Assembly: GCA_021772935.1 (NCBI GenBank)
Contig: JAJFLA010000015.1
Location: 1-64,000 of the forward strand
Source: Gammaproteobacteria bacterium
GTDB taxonomy: Bacteria > Pseudomonadota > Gammaproteobacteria > Xanthomonadales > SZUA-36
Length of the DNA stretch: 64,000 bases
Reading direction: 5' to 3'
Shown here: in pieces, positions 9,385 through 19,089 of the stretch
Layout: the number at the start of each line of letters is the position of its first letter
How positions within the stretch are numbered: the stretch's first letter is position 1
The notes under the pieces: model-generated
Database searches by the model: none
What the model saw: the letters and a program-made list of their open reading frames with translations, nothing else
What the model was told of the DNA's origin: nothing
Made by a program: the position numbers and the translations under genes

Positions 9385-9783
9385 CTAGCGAGGAACCACA
9401 GCCGTGGTTTCAATTTCGACCTTAGCGGTGCTCTCAATTAATGCGGATACTTCAACCACTGCCATGGCGGGATAATGTTTACCAATGACTTCCCGCCAGA
9501 TACTGCCAATTTCCTTGATTTCATTGATATATTCAGTCCGGCTGGTGATGTACCAGGTCATACGGACAATATGCTGGGGCTCTGCCTCTGCCTCTGCCAA
9601 TACCGCCACTGTGTTTTTCAGTGTTTGCTCAACCTGACCAGCGATGCTGCCAGCCGGAAAATGATGTGTCTCGTCCCAACCAATCTGCCCGGCGACAAAA
9701 ACCATACGACCGTCTGCTGATACGCCGTTTGAATAACCATGCGGGCGCGACCAACCGGGTGGCAACAGGATTTTATTCGTCAT
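9385..9783 (-). CDS. RidA/YjgF/UK114-family enamine-imine deaminase
   Basis: At 132 residues it matches the usual RidA length, with VSADGRMVFVAGQIGWDE, QTLKNTVAVLAEAEAEPQHIVRM (as separate blocks) and YPAMAVVEVSALIES. Family members hydrolyse reactive enamines and imines to ketones and ammonia. The canonical arginine of the signature near the C-terminus is not obvious, so the substrate pocket probably differs from housekeeping RidA. It lies between the acyl-CoA dehydrogenase (3-base gap) and the OYE gene (1 base). In this operon it may deaminate the enamine left when an aminobenzoyl-CoA ring is reduced; that is inference. Confidence 0.85.
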   Translation of the reverse strand: MTNKILLPPGWSRPHGYSNGVSADGRMVFVAGQIGWDETHHFPAGSIAGQVEQTLKNTVAVLAEAEAEPQHIVRMTWYITSRTEYINEIKEIGSIWREVIGKHYPAMAVVEVSALIESTAKVEIETTAVVPR

Positions 9784-9786
9784 TAT

Positions 9787-10980
9787 TTATTTTCCTTGAT
9801 TCGGTGTATTTTTATTGAACCGTTTATATTCATTACGGGCTATAACGACCTTCTGTACTTCACTCGCACCCTCATAGATTCGCAGCGAACGTATTTCGCG
9901 ATACAAGCGTTCAACCACCTGTCCTGATGTCACACCCAGGCCACCGAACAATTGAACAGCACGGTCAACTACCTGTTGCGCTTGCTCGGTCGAATACAAT
10001 TTAGCCATCGCAGCCTCTCGCGTAACACGTTCCTGGCCACCATCCTTGGCCCACGCCGAACGGTAGACCAACAGTGCACTGGTATCGATATCCAGCGCCA
10101 TTTGCGCCACCGATGCCTGGGTCATTTGTAACTCGGCAAGTGGCGCACCAAACAACTCCCTGCTCAGTACATGTGTCAGTGTCTCATCGTAGGCGCGACG
10201 AGCAAAACCCAATGCTGCAGCGGCGACCGTGGTGCGAAATACATCCAAGGTAGCCATCGCCACTTTAAAACCCTGCCCGGGCACACCCAATAACTGATCG
10301 ATGGGTATTCTGCAGTTGTCGAATTCCAATGTTCCCAATGGATGCGGCGCGATAATATCAATCCGCTCACTTACACTGAGGCCAGGCGTGTCCGCCGCCA
10401 CCACAAATGCACTCAAGCCCCTGGCACCTGGGGCTTCTCCGGTGCGTGCAAATACGGTGTAAAAATCTGCGGTCCCGGCGTTGGAAATCCAGGTTTTTTC
10501 ACCGTTGAGAATGTAATGATTACCCACTCGATCTGCGCGTGTTGTCAACGCACTGACATCGGAACCCGCTTGCTTTTCAGACAAAGCAAAGGCCGCAATA
10601 CTGTCACCTGACGCGACCGACGGTAACCAGGTTCTTTTTAATTCCTGACTGCCGAAAAGGCTGACAGGCCCACTACCAAGCCCCTGCATCGCAAAACAGA
10701 AATCTGCCAATCCCGATTGGTAAGCGAGTGTTTCCCGAAGCAAGCACAGACTGCGCACATCCAGCGTTGGACCAACATCAGCATGCATCCTGGGCACGCT
10801 GTAGTTTAGCCAACCAGCATCACCGAGTAGCTTTACCAGTCCACGGCATGCCATATCAAGGTTGCCTGTACCCGGATCAAGCAAATTGGAATTTTCAGCG
10901 CACCACTGATCGAGCCCCGCTTTGAGTTGACGGTGCTCAGGCTCCAGAAATGGCCAATCCAAATAACTGGTATCCGGCAT
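9787..10980 (-). CDS. Acyl-CoA dehydrogenase (classical length)
   Basis: The 397-residue protein has the family blocks in order: [32 protein letters not shown] (FAD-binding), [55 protein letters not shown] and [11 protein letters not shown], where the E of YEG is in the position of the usual catalytic base. Its ATG overlaps the crotonase stop by one base and ridA follows after three bases, so expression is coupled. Substrate unknown; a cyclic or dicarboxylic acyl-CoA fits the operon. Confidence 0.88.
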   Translation of the reverse strand: MPDTSYLDWPFLEPEHRQLKAGLDQWCAENSNLLDPGTGNLDMACRGLVKLLGDAGWLNYSVPRMHADVGPTLDVRSLCLLRETLAYQSGLADFCFAMQGLGSGPVSLFGSQELKRTWLPSVASGDSIAAFALSEKQAGSDVSALTTRADRVGNHYILNGEKTWISNAGTADFYTVFARTGEAPGARGLSAFVVAADTPGLSVSERIDIIAPHPLGTLEFDNCRIPIDQLLGVPGQGFKVAMATLDVFRTTVAAAALGFARRAYDETLTHVLSRELFGAPLAELQMTQASVAQMALDIDTSALLVYRSAWAKDGGQERVTREAAMAKLYSTEQAQQVVDRAVQLFGGLGVTSGQVVERLYREIRSLRIYEGASEVQKVVIARNEYKRFNKNTPNQGK

Positions 10981-11780
10981 CAGTTACCCTCAAATCTTGG
11001 TTTTTCTTTAGCAACAAATGCCTGGTATGCACGTTTGAAATCTTCGGTCTGCATGCAAATCGCCTGAGCCTGTGCTTCGGCCTCAATGGCGCTATCGAGT
11101 GACATATCCCACTCGACATTTAACTGGTTTTTGGTCATTGCATGGGCAAAATTGGGGCCATTTGCCAACCGCTTTGCCATTTCGACAGCTTCCGAAAAGA
11201 CCACTTCCGGCTCACACAAACTATTGAAAAAACCCCAGTTAAATGCCTCAGTTCCAGACATCGATCGGCCTGTAAATAGTAGTTCCGATGCCCTGCCCTG
11301 ACCGATTATCCGCGGTAACATCGAGCACGCACCCATGTCACAACCTGCCAGACCAACACGGGTAAAAAGGAATGCTGTTTTGCTCTGTACTGTGCCAAAC
11401 CGAATGTCTGCAGCCATCGCAACAGCGGCGCCTGCGCCCACGCAAACTCCGTCAACTGCAACAATAACCGGTTGCGGACAACTCCGGATAGCCTTGATTA
11501 AATCACCAGTCATACGGGTAAAGTCCAGCAGACCAGTCATGTCCATTTTTGTCAGCGGCCCGATGATTTCATGTACATCACCACCGGAACAAAAGTTTCC
11601 ACCCTGACCTGAGATAACAACTGCTTTGACCGACTCATCATCCACCAGTGCACGAAAGGTATCGCGTAGCTCGGCATAGGAATCAAACGTGAGCGGGTTC
11701 TTTCTTTCAGGCCGGTTAAGAGTAACAAAACCAATAGCGCCTTCTTGCTGCCATTGAAAGTGTTTTACCTGGATGGTCAT
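10980..11780 (-). CDS. Crotonase-superfamily protein annotated as enoyl-CoA hydratase, atypical active site
   Basis: This 266-residue protein has the crotonase fold: oxyanion-hole segments [12 protein letters not shown] (near residues 61-72) and [20 protein letters not shown] (near 109-128). By-eye alignment with rat enoyl-CoA hydratase puts Ala119 and Arg141 where the two catalytic glutamates (144 and 164) should be. Asp148 in GCDMGA lines up with the aspartate of MenB and of the ring-opening hydrolase BadI. A hydrolase or retro-Claisen function is therefore as likely as hydration. It shares an ATGA overlap with the upstream marR gene. Confidence 0.8.
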   Translation of the reverse strand: MTIQVKHFQWQQEGAIGFVTLNRPERKNPLTFDSYAELRDTFRALVDDESVKAVVISGQGGNFCSGGDVHEIIGPLTKMDMTGLLDFTRMTGDLIKAIRSCPQPVIVAVDGVCVGAGAAVAMAADIRFGTVQSKTAFLFTRVGLAGCDMGACSMLPRIIGQGRASELLFTGRSMSGTEAFNWGFFNSLCEPEVVFSEAVEMAKRLANGPNFAHAMTKNQLNVEWDMSLDSAIEAEAQAQAICMQTEDFKRAYQAFVAKEKPRFEGN

Positions 11781-12271
11781 GAAGACTCCTCATTGATGAG
11801 AGAAATTTTGACTTTTCTCAACAGATCATCAAGTGTTGTCATCTCTTGCCTCGTCATTCCGGAAAACATATCTCTCACCCATTTCTCATGGGTGGTCGAC
11901 ATACGGTCAAATTCCTTCCTGCCCTTGCCGCTGAGTTTAACCAGGTGTGAACGTCGGTCACCCGTGGAGCGGTGGCGTGTGACCATACCATCTGCGACCA
12001 GGCGAGAAATAATACCGGTGATGTTGCCACTGGAAACCAGTAGCCAGCGCGAAACATCACCCATGGTTTGCCCTTTGGGCTCTCGGGCTAATGCTGCCAT
12101 GACATCAAAACGGGGCAAGGTGGTTTCAAACTCGGTACGAAAACGCCCACGCACCTGTTTCTCGATTAACTGTGATGACGTCAGCAAGCGTAACCATATG
12201 CGCAGCGCCATTTTTCGACGTGGTGTCTGCTCCATTTTTTCAAGCGCTGTTTGCGTTTTGCTTGTCTTCAC
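11777..12271 (-). CDS. MarR-family transcriptional regulator
   Basis: About 164 residues with the winged-helix core: [40 protein letters not shown] (recognition helix), [21 protein letters not shown] (wing) and a C-terminal dimer helix. A GTG at 12271 preceded by GGGAGG at seven bases is a strong start; longer readings would run back into the monooxygenase gene. It is the second gene of the operon, so it is probably autoregulated, with the 16-bp palindrome at 14609-14624 as its likely operator. A CoA-thioester inducer is known for related aromatic-acid MarR proteins and is plausible here. Confidence 0.88.
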   Translation of the reverse strand: MKTSKTQTALEKMEQTPRRKMALRIWLRLLTSSQLIEKQVRGRFRTEFETTLPRFDVMAALAREPKGQTMGDVSRWLLVSSGNITGIISRLVADGMVTRHRSTGDRRSHLVKLSGKGRKEFDRMSTTHEKWVRDMFSGMTRQEMTTLDDLLRKVKISLINEESS

Positions 12272-12287
12272 ACTATACCTCCCTGAC

Positions 12288-14582
12288 TTAAGCGTTGATG
12301 ACCATCTCGGCCGCCCGGGCGAGATTCCGTTCATACTGATTTCGTCCTGAAACGTATTGTATCGGCCACGTTTGGCCTTGATATCCAAGTTGTGCGGCTG
12401 CGTGCAGGGTCCAGTAAGGATCTGCGAGATGGGGCCTCGCCAAACAACACAGGTCCGCGCGTCCCGCTGCAATGATGCTGTTGACATGATCAGTCTCATA
12501 AATATTGCCCACCGCCATGGTTGGGATGCCTACCTCCTGTCTGATCTGATCACTCAGTGGTGTCTGGAACATACGCCCATACACAGGTCTGGCCTGGGTG
12601 CTGGTTCCACCCGCAGAAACATCCATAATGTCGACGCCTGCGTGCGCAAAGACGCGCGCTACCTGCACAGCATCATCACCAGCAAATGCACCCTCGACCC
12701 AGTCTGTTGCAGATATGCGTATAGACATGGGTTTGTTCTCGGGCCATCGCTCACGTACGGCATTAAATACTTCTAATGGAAAACGTAACCTGTTTTCCAA
12801 GCTGCCGCCGTATTCATCCTCTCGCTGATTACTGAGTGGCGAGAGAAATGCCGACATCAGGTAACCATGTGCAAAATGCATTTCAAGCATGTCAAAGCCA
12901 CAGACTTCTGCCCGCTCTGCTGCGCTTACAAACTCATCCCGTACCCGATCCATATCCTGTCGTGTCATCTGCCGCGGCACCTGGTTTTCGGGTGACCAGG
13001 CGATCGGTGACGGGGCCATGACCTGCCAGGCACCCTGATCCAGTGGTTTGTCCGCACCTTCTGAAAGTGTTTTAGTCGCACCCTTTGGTCCTGAGTGACC
13101 GAGTTGCAAGCAAATTTTTGTACCTTCGTTGCTGTGAACAAAATCAACAATTCTTTTCCAGGGCTCGATATGATCATCACGGTAAAGGCCAGCACAACCC
13201 GGCGTGATACGGGCATCCGCTGATACACCGGTCATTTCGGTAATGATCAACCCAACACCGCCTTGCGCTCGTGCGCCAAGGTGGACCAGGTGAAAATCAT
13301 TCGGTGTTCCGTCCACCGCGCTGTACATCGCCATGGGTGAAACGGCAACACGATTCTTCAATACCATGTCTCGTAGCTTAAACGGGGTAAACATTGGCGG
13401 CACGGTCTCTCCGCCAGCCTGTGACTTACCGGTAGACTTGTGTAAAAACCACTGCTCCATACTTTGCAGCCAAACCGGATCACGCAAACGCAGGTTTTCG
13501 TGACTGACACGCTGGCTGCGAGTCAACAAGGCATAGTTAAACTGCATCGGTTCAAGCTGGGTGTAACGTGGCAAATTCTCGAACCATCCCATTGAATTGC
13601 GTGCCGCACTTTGTAACCGCAAAACCTCGATCGTACGTGTCTCACGGTAGCCTTCCAATGCCTGATCCATATCTGTAGTTGAGTTCAGAGCATCCGCAAG
13701 ATGAATCGCATCTTCAAACCCAAGCCGGGTACCTGAACCAATTGAAAAATGAGCGGTATGCGCGGCATCGCCGATCAAAACCAGATTTTTGTAGCGCCAC
13801 TGACCACACAGTACCCGTGGGAAACTGATCCATGCCGAACCACGTATATGCCCGGCATTACTCATCAGGGCATTACCATCCAGATACTCGCTGAATAGGT
13901 CTTCAAGGTAATCTGAACAGGCTTGCTGGCTCATTTCGCCAAGGCCTAGCTGTTCCCATGTTGACTGCTGACATTCAACAATAAAGGTAGAGGTTTGCTG
14001 ATCAAATTTGTAGGCATGAACCCAGACCCAACCCGCTGGTGTTTGTTTGAATATGAAAGTGAACGCATCAAACAACTTGTTGGTTCCCAGCCATAAAAAT
14101 TTATTCGGTCGCACGTCAATATCAACATCCAGGTGCTCTTTATAAGCATCCCGGAAGCGACTGTTGATGCCATCGGAAGCGATGACCAGGTCATACTCGG
14201 AGAATGCGTCCAGATCAGGTTCTACTTCAGTTTCAAATACCAGTTTTACACCCAGTTCCGCAGCCCGTTTGTAGAGGATCTTCAGCAGGTGCAAGCGCCC
14301 GATACCACAAAAACCATGCCCACCGGAGCAAATGAGCTCACCCTTGTAATGGACATCAATGTCATCCCAGTGAATGAAGCCGTCAGTGACCATCGCGGCT
14401 GAAGCTGGATCATTCCTTTCGAGGTCCGCCAATACACTGTCGGAAAAAACCACACCCCAACCGAAAGTATCATCACAGCGATTACGTTCAAAAACTGTTA
14501 TCTCGTGCTTTGTAGAGCGCAACTTCATGGAAATGGCAAAATACAGACCGGCAGGTCCACCCCCAACACAGGCAATTTTCAT
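12288..14582 (-). CDS. Two-domain FAD monooxygenase / old yellow enzyme, like 2-aminobenzoyl-CoA monooxygenase/reductase
   Basis: At 764 residues the N-terminal ~375 form a class A flavin monooxygenase: [26 protein letters not shown], and the second FAD motif [20 protein letters not shown]. From about residue 395 an OYE barrel follows: [70 protein letters not shown]. This fusion is known from Azoarcus evansii 2-aminobenzoyl-CoA monooxygenase/reductase, where it hydroxylates and then reduces the ring; databases often call relatives salicylyl-CoA 5-hydroxylase. It is first in the operon. No aryl-CoA ligase is in this window, so the acyl group is not fixed. Confidence 0.88.
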   Translation of the reverse strand: MKIACVGGGPAGLYFAISMKLRSTKHEITVFERNRCDDTFGWGVVFSDSVLADLERNDPASAAMVTDGFIHWDDIDVHYKGELICSGGHGFCGIGRLHLLKILYKRAAELGVKLVFETEVEPDLDAFSEYDLVIASDGINSRFRDAYKEHLDVDIDVRPNKFLWLGTNKLFDAFTFIFKQTPAGWVWVHAYKFDQQTSTFIVECQQSTWEQLGLGEMSQQACSDYLEDLFSEYLDGNALMSNAGHIRGSAWISFPRVLCGQWRYKNLVLIGDAAHTAHFSIGSGTRLGFEDAIHLADALNSTTDMDQALEGYRETRTIEVLRLQSAARNSMGWFENLPRYTQLEPMQFNYALLTRSQRVSHENLRLRDPVWLQSMEQWFLHKSTGKSQAGGETVPPMFTPFKLRDMVLKNRVAVSPMAMYSAVDGTPNDFHLVHLGARAQGGVGLIITEMTGVSADARITPGCAGLYRDDHIEPWKRIVDFVHSNEGTKICLQLGHSGPKGATKTLSEGADKPLDQGAWQVMAPSPIAWSPENQVPRQMTRQDMDRVRDEFVSAAERAEVCGFDMLEMHFAHGYLMSAFLSPLSNQREDEYGGSLENRLRFPLEVFNAVRERWPENKPMSIRISATDWVEGAFAGDDAVQVARVFAHAGVDIMDVSAGGTSTQARPVYGRMFQTPLSDQIRQEVGIPTMAVGNIYETDHVNSIIAAGRADLCCLARPHLADPYWTLHAAAQLGYQGQTWPIQYVSGRNQYERNLARAAEMVINA

Positions 14583-14608
14583 TTATATTAATCCTACAAG
14601 CGACATTT

Positions 14609-14624
14609 AGTTTAAGTTTAAACT
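14609..14624 (-). promoter_or_regulatory. Probable MarR operator, 16-bp palindrome
   Basis: AGTTTAA and TTAAACT are perfect inverted arms separated by GT. The palindrome covers the -10 element of the only good promoter in front of the operon and lies 26 bases before the start codon. Position and symmetry suit a MarR dimer repressing its own operon. No binding evidence. Confidence 0.65.
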
Positions 14625-14643
14625 ATTCCGGTGTAGCTGTGAA
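14615..14643 (-). promoter_or_regulatory. Predicted sigma-70 promoter of the monooxygenase-marR operon
   Basis: On the minus strand TTCACA (14643-14638) is followed after exactly 17 bases by TAAACT (14620-14615). Both are near consensus. The -10 is inside the 16-bp palindrome. AGGA lies about ten bases before the ATG. Confidence 0.5.
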
Positions 14644-14687
14644 CCTAATTTCAGGACAGTGTCAGTGACTAACACTGGAAAGAAAAA

Positions 14688-14710
14688 AGGCCGGATACAT
14701 TATCCGGCCT
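14688..14710 (-). terminator. Rho-independent terminator of the exported-protein gene
   Basis: Two perfect 10-base arms (AGGCCGGATA / TATCCGGCCT) enclose a three-base loop. Read on the minus strand the stem is followed by TTTTTTCTTT. It is 27 bases after the stop of the gene ending at 14737 and insulates it from the monooxygenase operon promoter. Confidence 0.85.
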
Positions 14711-14736
14711 CATTCTGCGAATACTTGAGCGTAGAT

Positions 14737-15645
14737 TTATTGCGCTGCAATCATATCCTCCAGCGCATCTTCAATTGCGCCCGGTGATGACATCATTTTC
14801 ATAAACCCATGCTTACCCATCATGCTCAGGTTGGGAAAATGCATCGCCATACGGAAACGCATATGAAGTGCCTCGACGTTGTTGCCGTCAACCAGCACTT
14901 CGTAAGGGAAGTAGGCGCGTTTTTTACAACCTTCAAAATCGACCACATTCATTTGGAACGCAGAATCCATATTTTTCTCATCCTCAATACTCATTTTCAT
15001 GCCCACTCCGAACACGGTTTGTTGTTTGCCGGGGATGTCAATGCGGTAAACCTGGCTCAATGCATCACCGGACCGCGCCAAGCCGTTTTCAACAGCCTCA
15101 ATGGCTGCTTCATAAGAATCAAAAGAACCCAACTCCGATGGGTCATCAAAGTACTGCATACCCATCATGTAATGGTATTTCCTGAGCTTCCTGGCAGTCA
15201 TCTTTTTGCCAACCGCGCCGCAGAAATGATCTTTTCCAAGGCTGGCAACCAGGGCATCATAAACAGACTGCATGTCACCTTCTAGGTGGTAGCCATATTG
15301 TATATAGACCGGATTCATGAACGTTACTTCAATGTTGTCATCAGCCTCAGAAACGCTGACTCGCTGACCTGCAGCATAACCACCGCGATCTGACAGGGCA
15401 GCGATTTTCTTCAATTCATCATTGCTTACCACAATGATATTGGTGCCATCGACTGGCGTGTACTGACCTGCAACTTCAAAACCCGCGTTTTCCAAAGCAG
15501 CCAGCGTTAATTGCGTCTGCTCCGCCAGGCTACCCGGAGTGACTGAAGCAACAACAAAAGGTTTGTAATGAGAATCTTCTGCCACTACAGCAACAGTGAA
15601 TAGTGCGGTCAACATAAACAGTGACAGGTGAAAGAAAATCTTCAT
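14737..15645 (-). CDS. Exported protein of unknown function, single gene
   Basis: About 302 residues. An N-terminal signal (MKIFFHLSLFMLTALFTVAVVA) is followed by YKPFVVASVTPGSLAEQTQL, NAGFEVAGQYTPVDGTNIIVV, then a region with GYAAGQRVSVSEADD and NPVYIQYGYHLEGDMQ. I do not recognise the family with certainty; the beginning recalls DUF302/TT1751-like folds. There is one lone cysteine pair candidate (FCGAVGKK and FEGCKKRA). The ATG at 15645 with GGAG nine bases upstream is chosen over one 20 codons earlier because it gives the signal peptide. It has its own terminator. Confidence 0.7.
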   Translation of the reverse strand: MKIFFHLSLFMLTALFTVAVVAEDSHYKPFVVASVTPGSLAEQTQLTLAALENAGFEVAGQYTPVDGTNIIVVSNDELKKIAALSDRGGYAAGQRVSVSEADDNIEVTFMNPVYIQYGYHLEGDMQSVYDALVASLGKDHFCGAVGKKMTARKLRKYHYMMGMQYFDDPSELGSFDSYEAAIEAVENGLARSGDALSQVYRIDIPGKQQTVFGVGMKMSIEDEKNMDSAFQMNVVDFEGCKKRAYFPYEVLVDGNNVEALHMRFRMAMHFPNLSMMGKHGFMKMMSSPGAIEDALEDMIAAQ

Positions 15646-15791
15646 TTGCGTTACTCCATTTTCACGACAAGGTACCGATTTTGAGCCTGTCCCAAGGTTG
15701 AACAATGAGCCAGCAAGCGCACCGGTAATTCTATTAGGAAATTGTAATATACACCTTTTTCAAGCTGTAAATAGCTGAATGTTGTTCAGAA

Positions 15792-16664
15792 TTATGGAAA
15801 CTTTCTTGAAATCCAGTCGATTACACAGGCCCGGACCTTGTTTTTTTCGGGCTCGTTGAACATCTCATGGTAAAGACCGTCCCACACACGCAATTCAAGA
15901 AGCTCCGCTGGCGCTTGTCCAGCCCAACGTCGGACAACTTGCGGATCAACCAGTCGGTCAGCACCAGACTGCATCAACAGTGTTGGGATTTGCAGTTCAG
16001 GTGCTCTGTCCTGAATATCTGCAATGGCTTTGGTAATTGCCACGTACCAACGCGCCGACACTTTTTCTGAAACCAGCGCATCATCAATGTAGGTCCTGAC
16101 CACGTCTGGGTCGCGGGAGATGGCGTCTGTATCAAGATCACTGGGAAAAAACAAACGAGGTCGCAGATGAACCAGAACACGAACCAGCAAATTCAGTAAT
16201 CGTGGTGGCCTGGCGTCCGGGTGTGTCCCCAGCGCTGGTGATGAAAGCACAGCGCCATCAAGTTTATGCGGGTTGTCGATGGCATAGTTGAGTGCGATAA
16301 GACCTCCCATGGAGTGACCAAGGATGATATGCGGCAAGCCCGGGTGACGTTGTTTTGACAATGCCAGCACGGCCTCAACATCATAGGCATAGTCACTAAA
16401 ATCATCGACGTGAACCCGACCGGGTTGATGCCCGTCAGGACTCAAACCATGACCACGCAAATCACAGGCATAGACCGCCAAACCGTGCCGGACAAGATGT
16501 TGAGCGGTTTCGGTATAACGAGAGCTATGATCGGCCAGACCATGGATTAAAACGATCACAGCCGAAACCTCATTGCCAAGCCAGCATTGCCAAAACAGAT
16601 CAAGGCCATCGGTAGTTCTGACTTTACCGCTGTTTTGCGTCATTGACTGTTGTTCCGCATTCAT
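15792..16664 (-). CDS. Alpha/beta hydrolase, monoacylglycerol-lipase-like
   Basis: About 290 residues with VIVLIHGLADHSSRY, CDLRGHGLSPDG, the nucleophile elbow ILGHSMGGLIALNYA, the acid in SGADRLVDPQ and the histidine in GLYHEMFNEPEK. This is the serine aminopeptidase S33/monoglyceride lipase pattern. There is no signal peptide. Two in-frame starts are possible; AGGTGA precedes the ATG at 16664. It follows glpK by a few bases in the same direction, which suggests release of glycerol from monoglycerides for the kinase. Confidence 0.82.
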   Translation of the reverse strand: MNAEQQSMTQNSGKVRTTDGLDLFWQCWLGNEVSAVIVLIHGLADHSSRYTETAQHLVRHGLAVYACDLRGHGLSPDGHQPGRVHVDDFSDYAYDVEAVLALSKQRHPGLPHIILGHSMGGLIALNYAIDNPHKLDGAVLSSPALGTHPDARPPRLLNLLVRVLVHLRPRLFFPSDLDTDAISRDPDVVRTYIDDALVSEKVSARWYVAITKAIADIQDRAPELQIPTLLMQSGADRLVDPQVVRRWAGQAPAELLELRVWDGLYHEMFNEPEKNKVRACVIDWISRKFP

Positions 16665-16694
16665 ATCATCTTCACCTGTCAATCCCATCTGATT

Positions 16695-18209
16695 TTACCG
16701 CCCCGACCCGCTTGAGGTACTGATTCGGGCCACGCACGCCAACCACTCGTTGTACAAGGCGTCGCTGTACAGTGGTTCCATTTCAGGTTCGAAACAACGC
16801 TCATTCTTGCGCACACCCTTTAACTCATCCGGACTGCTCCAAAAACCAACCGCCAGGCCCGCCAGAAAGGCACTACCGGCCGCTGTGGTTTCAACCAAGA
16901 TCGGGCGGTCTACCGATACGCCGAGAACATCAGCCTGGAATTGCATCAGAAAATTATTACGTGCCGCACCGCCATCCACTTTGAGTTCCGTGAGTTCAAT
17001 CCCGGAATCCTTGTTCATTGCCTCAACAATATCGCGTGTTTGGAAGGCAATCGATTCGAGTGCTGCCCTGACGATGTGCGCGCGCCCGGTTCCCCGCGTC
17101 AACCCAAGGATGGCACCACGTGCATCCATGTCCCAGTGTGGTGCGCCAAGACCAGCAAAAGCGGGTACCAGGTAAACACCATCGTTACCGTCGAGTTGAA
17201 GCGCCAGCGCCTCACTTTCGCCGGCATCACTGATGAGACCCAGTTCATCACGTAGCCACTGAATAGCGGCACCCGCAATAAATACTGAACCTTCCAGTGC
17301 ATAGGCTGGCTGACCATTGGCGTCACAACAAATGGTTGTGATCAAGCCATGCTCGCTAAACGGACGTTTGCGACCCATATTCATCAGCAGGAAACAACCG
17401 GTACCATAAGTATTCTTGGCCTGCCCAGCGTGCCAGCAACCCTGACCATACAGGGCTGCCTGTTGATCTCCCGCCATACCTGCAATCGGTACACCTGCAG
17501 GTATGCCATCAAGTGAAACGGTTTCACCAAACACCCCCGAACTGGGCTGAACCGCGGGCAGCATGCACACAGGAACATTCAGTAATCGGCACAGATCCGG
17601 GTCCCAGTCATGCTCGTCGATGTTATACAACAAGGTTCGTGATGCGTTGGTGGGCTCGGTCAAGTGCACGGCACCTGCGGCAGTGCTGCCACCGGTGAGG
17701 TTCCACAATAACCAGCTGTCGATGGTGCCAAATGCCAGTTCACCACACTCGGCACGCCGTTGTAGCGCCGGATTTTGATCGAGAATCCAGCGAATCTTGG
17801 TGCCCGAAAAATAGGCATCCAGCACCAACCCGGTGCGTTCACGAAAAAAAGGCTCTTGGCCTTGCGCACGCAATTCCTCGCACACAGAGGCACTCTGGCG
17901 ACTCTGCCACACAATCGCGCGATACACCGGTTTGCCCGTTTGCCTATCCCAGATAACCGTGGTCTCCCGCTGGTTGGTTATCCCAATCGCAACCAGTTCG
18001 CCCATGCCCAGACCGGAGTCGGCCAACGCTTCCACCATGACGCGCAGACTGACCTGCCAGATTTCTTCCGCATCGTGTTCGACCCAACCGGGTTGCGGAT
18101 AATGCTGGGTAAACTCGGAATAAGCACGCCCAAGGACCTCGCCTTGTTTTGAAATGATAAGCGCGGTAGAACCCGTGGTTCCCTGATCAATGGCGAGTAC
18201 GGCAGACAT
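16695..18209 (-). CDS. glpK: Glycerol kinase
   Basis: A 504-residue FGGY-family kinase of the normal length. Motifs are AIDQGTTGSTALIIS (phosphate loop), GWVEHDAEEIWQ, GITNQRETTVIWDR, AIVWQSRQSASVCEEL, GMAGDQQAALYGQGC, NTYGTGCFLLMNMG, and the C-terminal LKVDGGAARNNFLMQFQADV. It phosphorylates glycerol to sn-glycerol 3-phosphate. The lipase gene lies directly downstream. A GlpD-like oxidase is at 40.8-42.0 kb, unlinked; no glpF or glpR is seen. Confidence 0.96.
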   Translation of the reverse strand: MSAVLAIDQGTTGSTALIISKQGEVLGRAYSEFTQHYPQPGWVEHDAEEIWQVSLRVMVEALADSGLGMGELVAIGITNQRETTVIWDRQTGKPVYRAIVWQSRQSASVCEELRAQGQEPFFRERTGLVLDAYFSGTKIRWILDQNPALQRRAECGELAFGTIDSWLLWNLTGGSTAAGAVHLTEPTNASRTLLYNIDEHDWDPDLCRLLNVPVCMLPAVQPSSGVFGETVSLDGIPAGVPIAGMAGDQQAALYGQGCWHAGQAKNTYGTGCFLLMNMGRKRPFSEHGLITTICCDANGQPAYALEGSVFIAGAAIQWLRDELGLISDAGESEALALQLDGNDGVYLVPAFAGLGAPHWDMDARGAILGLTRGTGRAHIVRAALESIAFQTRDIVEAMNKDSGIELTELKVDGGAARNNFLMQFQADVLGVSVDRPILVETTAAGSAFLAGLAVGFWSSPDELKGVRKNERCFEPEMEPLYSDALYNEWLACVARISTSSGSGR

Positions 18210-18299
18210 TTACCAAGTATATCCCCTGCTGTCATGCTGCGTAATTATTGGTATTTTTAGTGTCCTCAACAATTCATTTTATGCGAAACTGGAAAACCT

Positions 18300-19025
18300 A
18301 TGTCTCAAATCAATAAACAGATCAAAGTTGACGCCATTTTGTGGGACTTCGATGGCACTTTGGCCGATTCGGCAGCCAAAAATATTGCCATCACCAAACA
18401 AATTCTGGCTAAGGTTGCACCACGATTGACGGGCAGTAAGCTGCCACTTTCGTTGCAAAACGAAACCGACTACCACGCTGCGAACCATGGGGCCGATCAC
18501 TGGCGGGACCTGTATCGTGATTTTTTTGGTATGAATGACCATGAAGTTGAAACTGCCGGGCCGTTGTGGGAAACCTATCAAATGCTCGACCATACCGCTG
18601 TGACCCTATTTGATGGCGTTGTAGATAGCGTTAATCAGCTGTCCCATTTACCCCAGGGCATCTGTTCGGCCAACGCGTCAGCTAACATCAGGCAGGTATT
18701 GAAAGAGCATGGCATTACAGCCGCTTTTCAATCAGTCATCGGCTACGAAGACCTGCCCCACCATGAGCAGAAACCCGCACCGGATGGTGGCCTGAAGTGC
18801 TTGCAAGAAATTTTTGGTCAGACCCAGGACAAAACGATCATCTATGTCGGTGACCATATTGCCGACGTGATGTTTGCCCGTGGCCTCGATCAGCGGCTGG
18901 GGCCATCCAATCGTGTTATCTCAGTGGTTGTCACCCATAGCGGTGCTCAGCCGGAACGCTGGTCCGAGCAACCGGATGAGGTGATCGCAAGCCCGTCGGA
19001 GTTAACAGATTGGATTAAGCAATAA
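18300..19025 (+). CDS. HAD-superfamily hydrolase, phosphoglycolate-phosphatase-like
   Basis: At 241 residues it has all HAD motifs: I in LWDFDGTLADSAAKN, II near ICSANAS, III in HHEQKPAPDG and IV in YVGDHIADVMFA. A cap domain is inserted between motifs I and II, so it is a class I HAD acting on a small phosphorylated metabolite. It is divergent from glpK. Substrate unknown; phosphoglycolate and sugar phosphates are typical for the group. Confidence 0.85.
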   Translation: MSQINKQIKVDAILWDFDGTLADSAAKNIAITKQILAKVAPRLTGSKLPLSLQNETDYHAANHGADHWRDLYRDFFGMNDHEVETAGPLWETYQMLDHTAVTLFDGVVDSVNQLSHLPQGICSANASANIRQVLKEHGITAAFQSVIGYEDLPHHEQKPAPDGGLKCLQEIFGQTQDKTIIYVGDHIADVMFARGLDQRLGPSNRVISVVVTHSGAQPERWSEQPDEVIASPSELTDWIKQ

Positions 19026-19089
19026 AACCACAGCTTTTTGTAGGGTCGACAATGCTTACCGATGACATCAGCCTAAGCTCGAGGTCTGT

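Noticed and set aside
9385-9783. Endoribonuclease (the old L-PSP name of this family)
   Set aside because: RidA-family members are now known mainly as enamine/imine deaminases, which also fits the operon.
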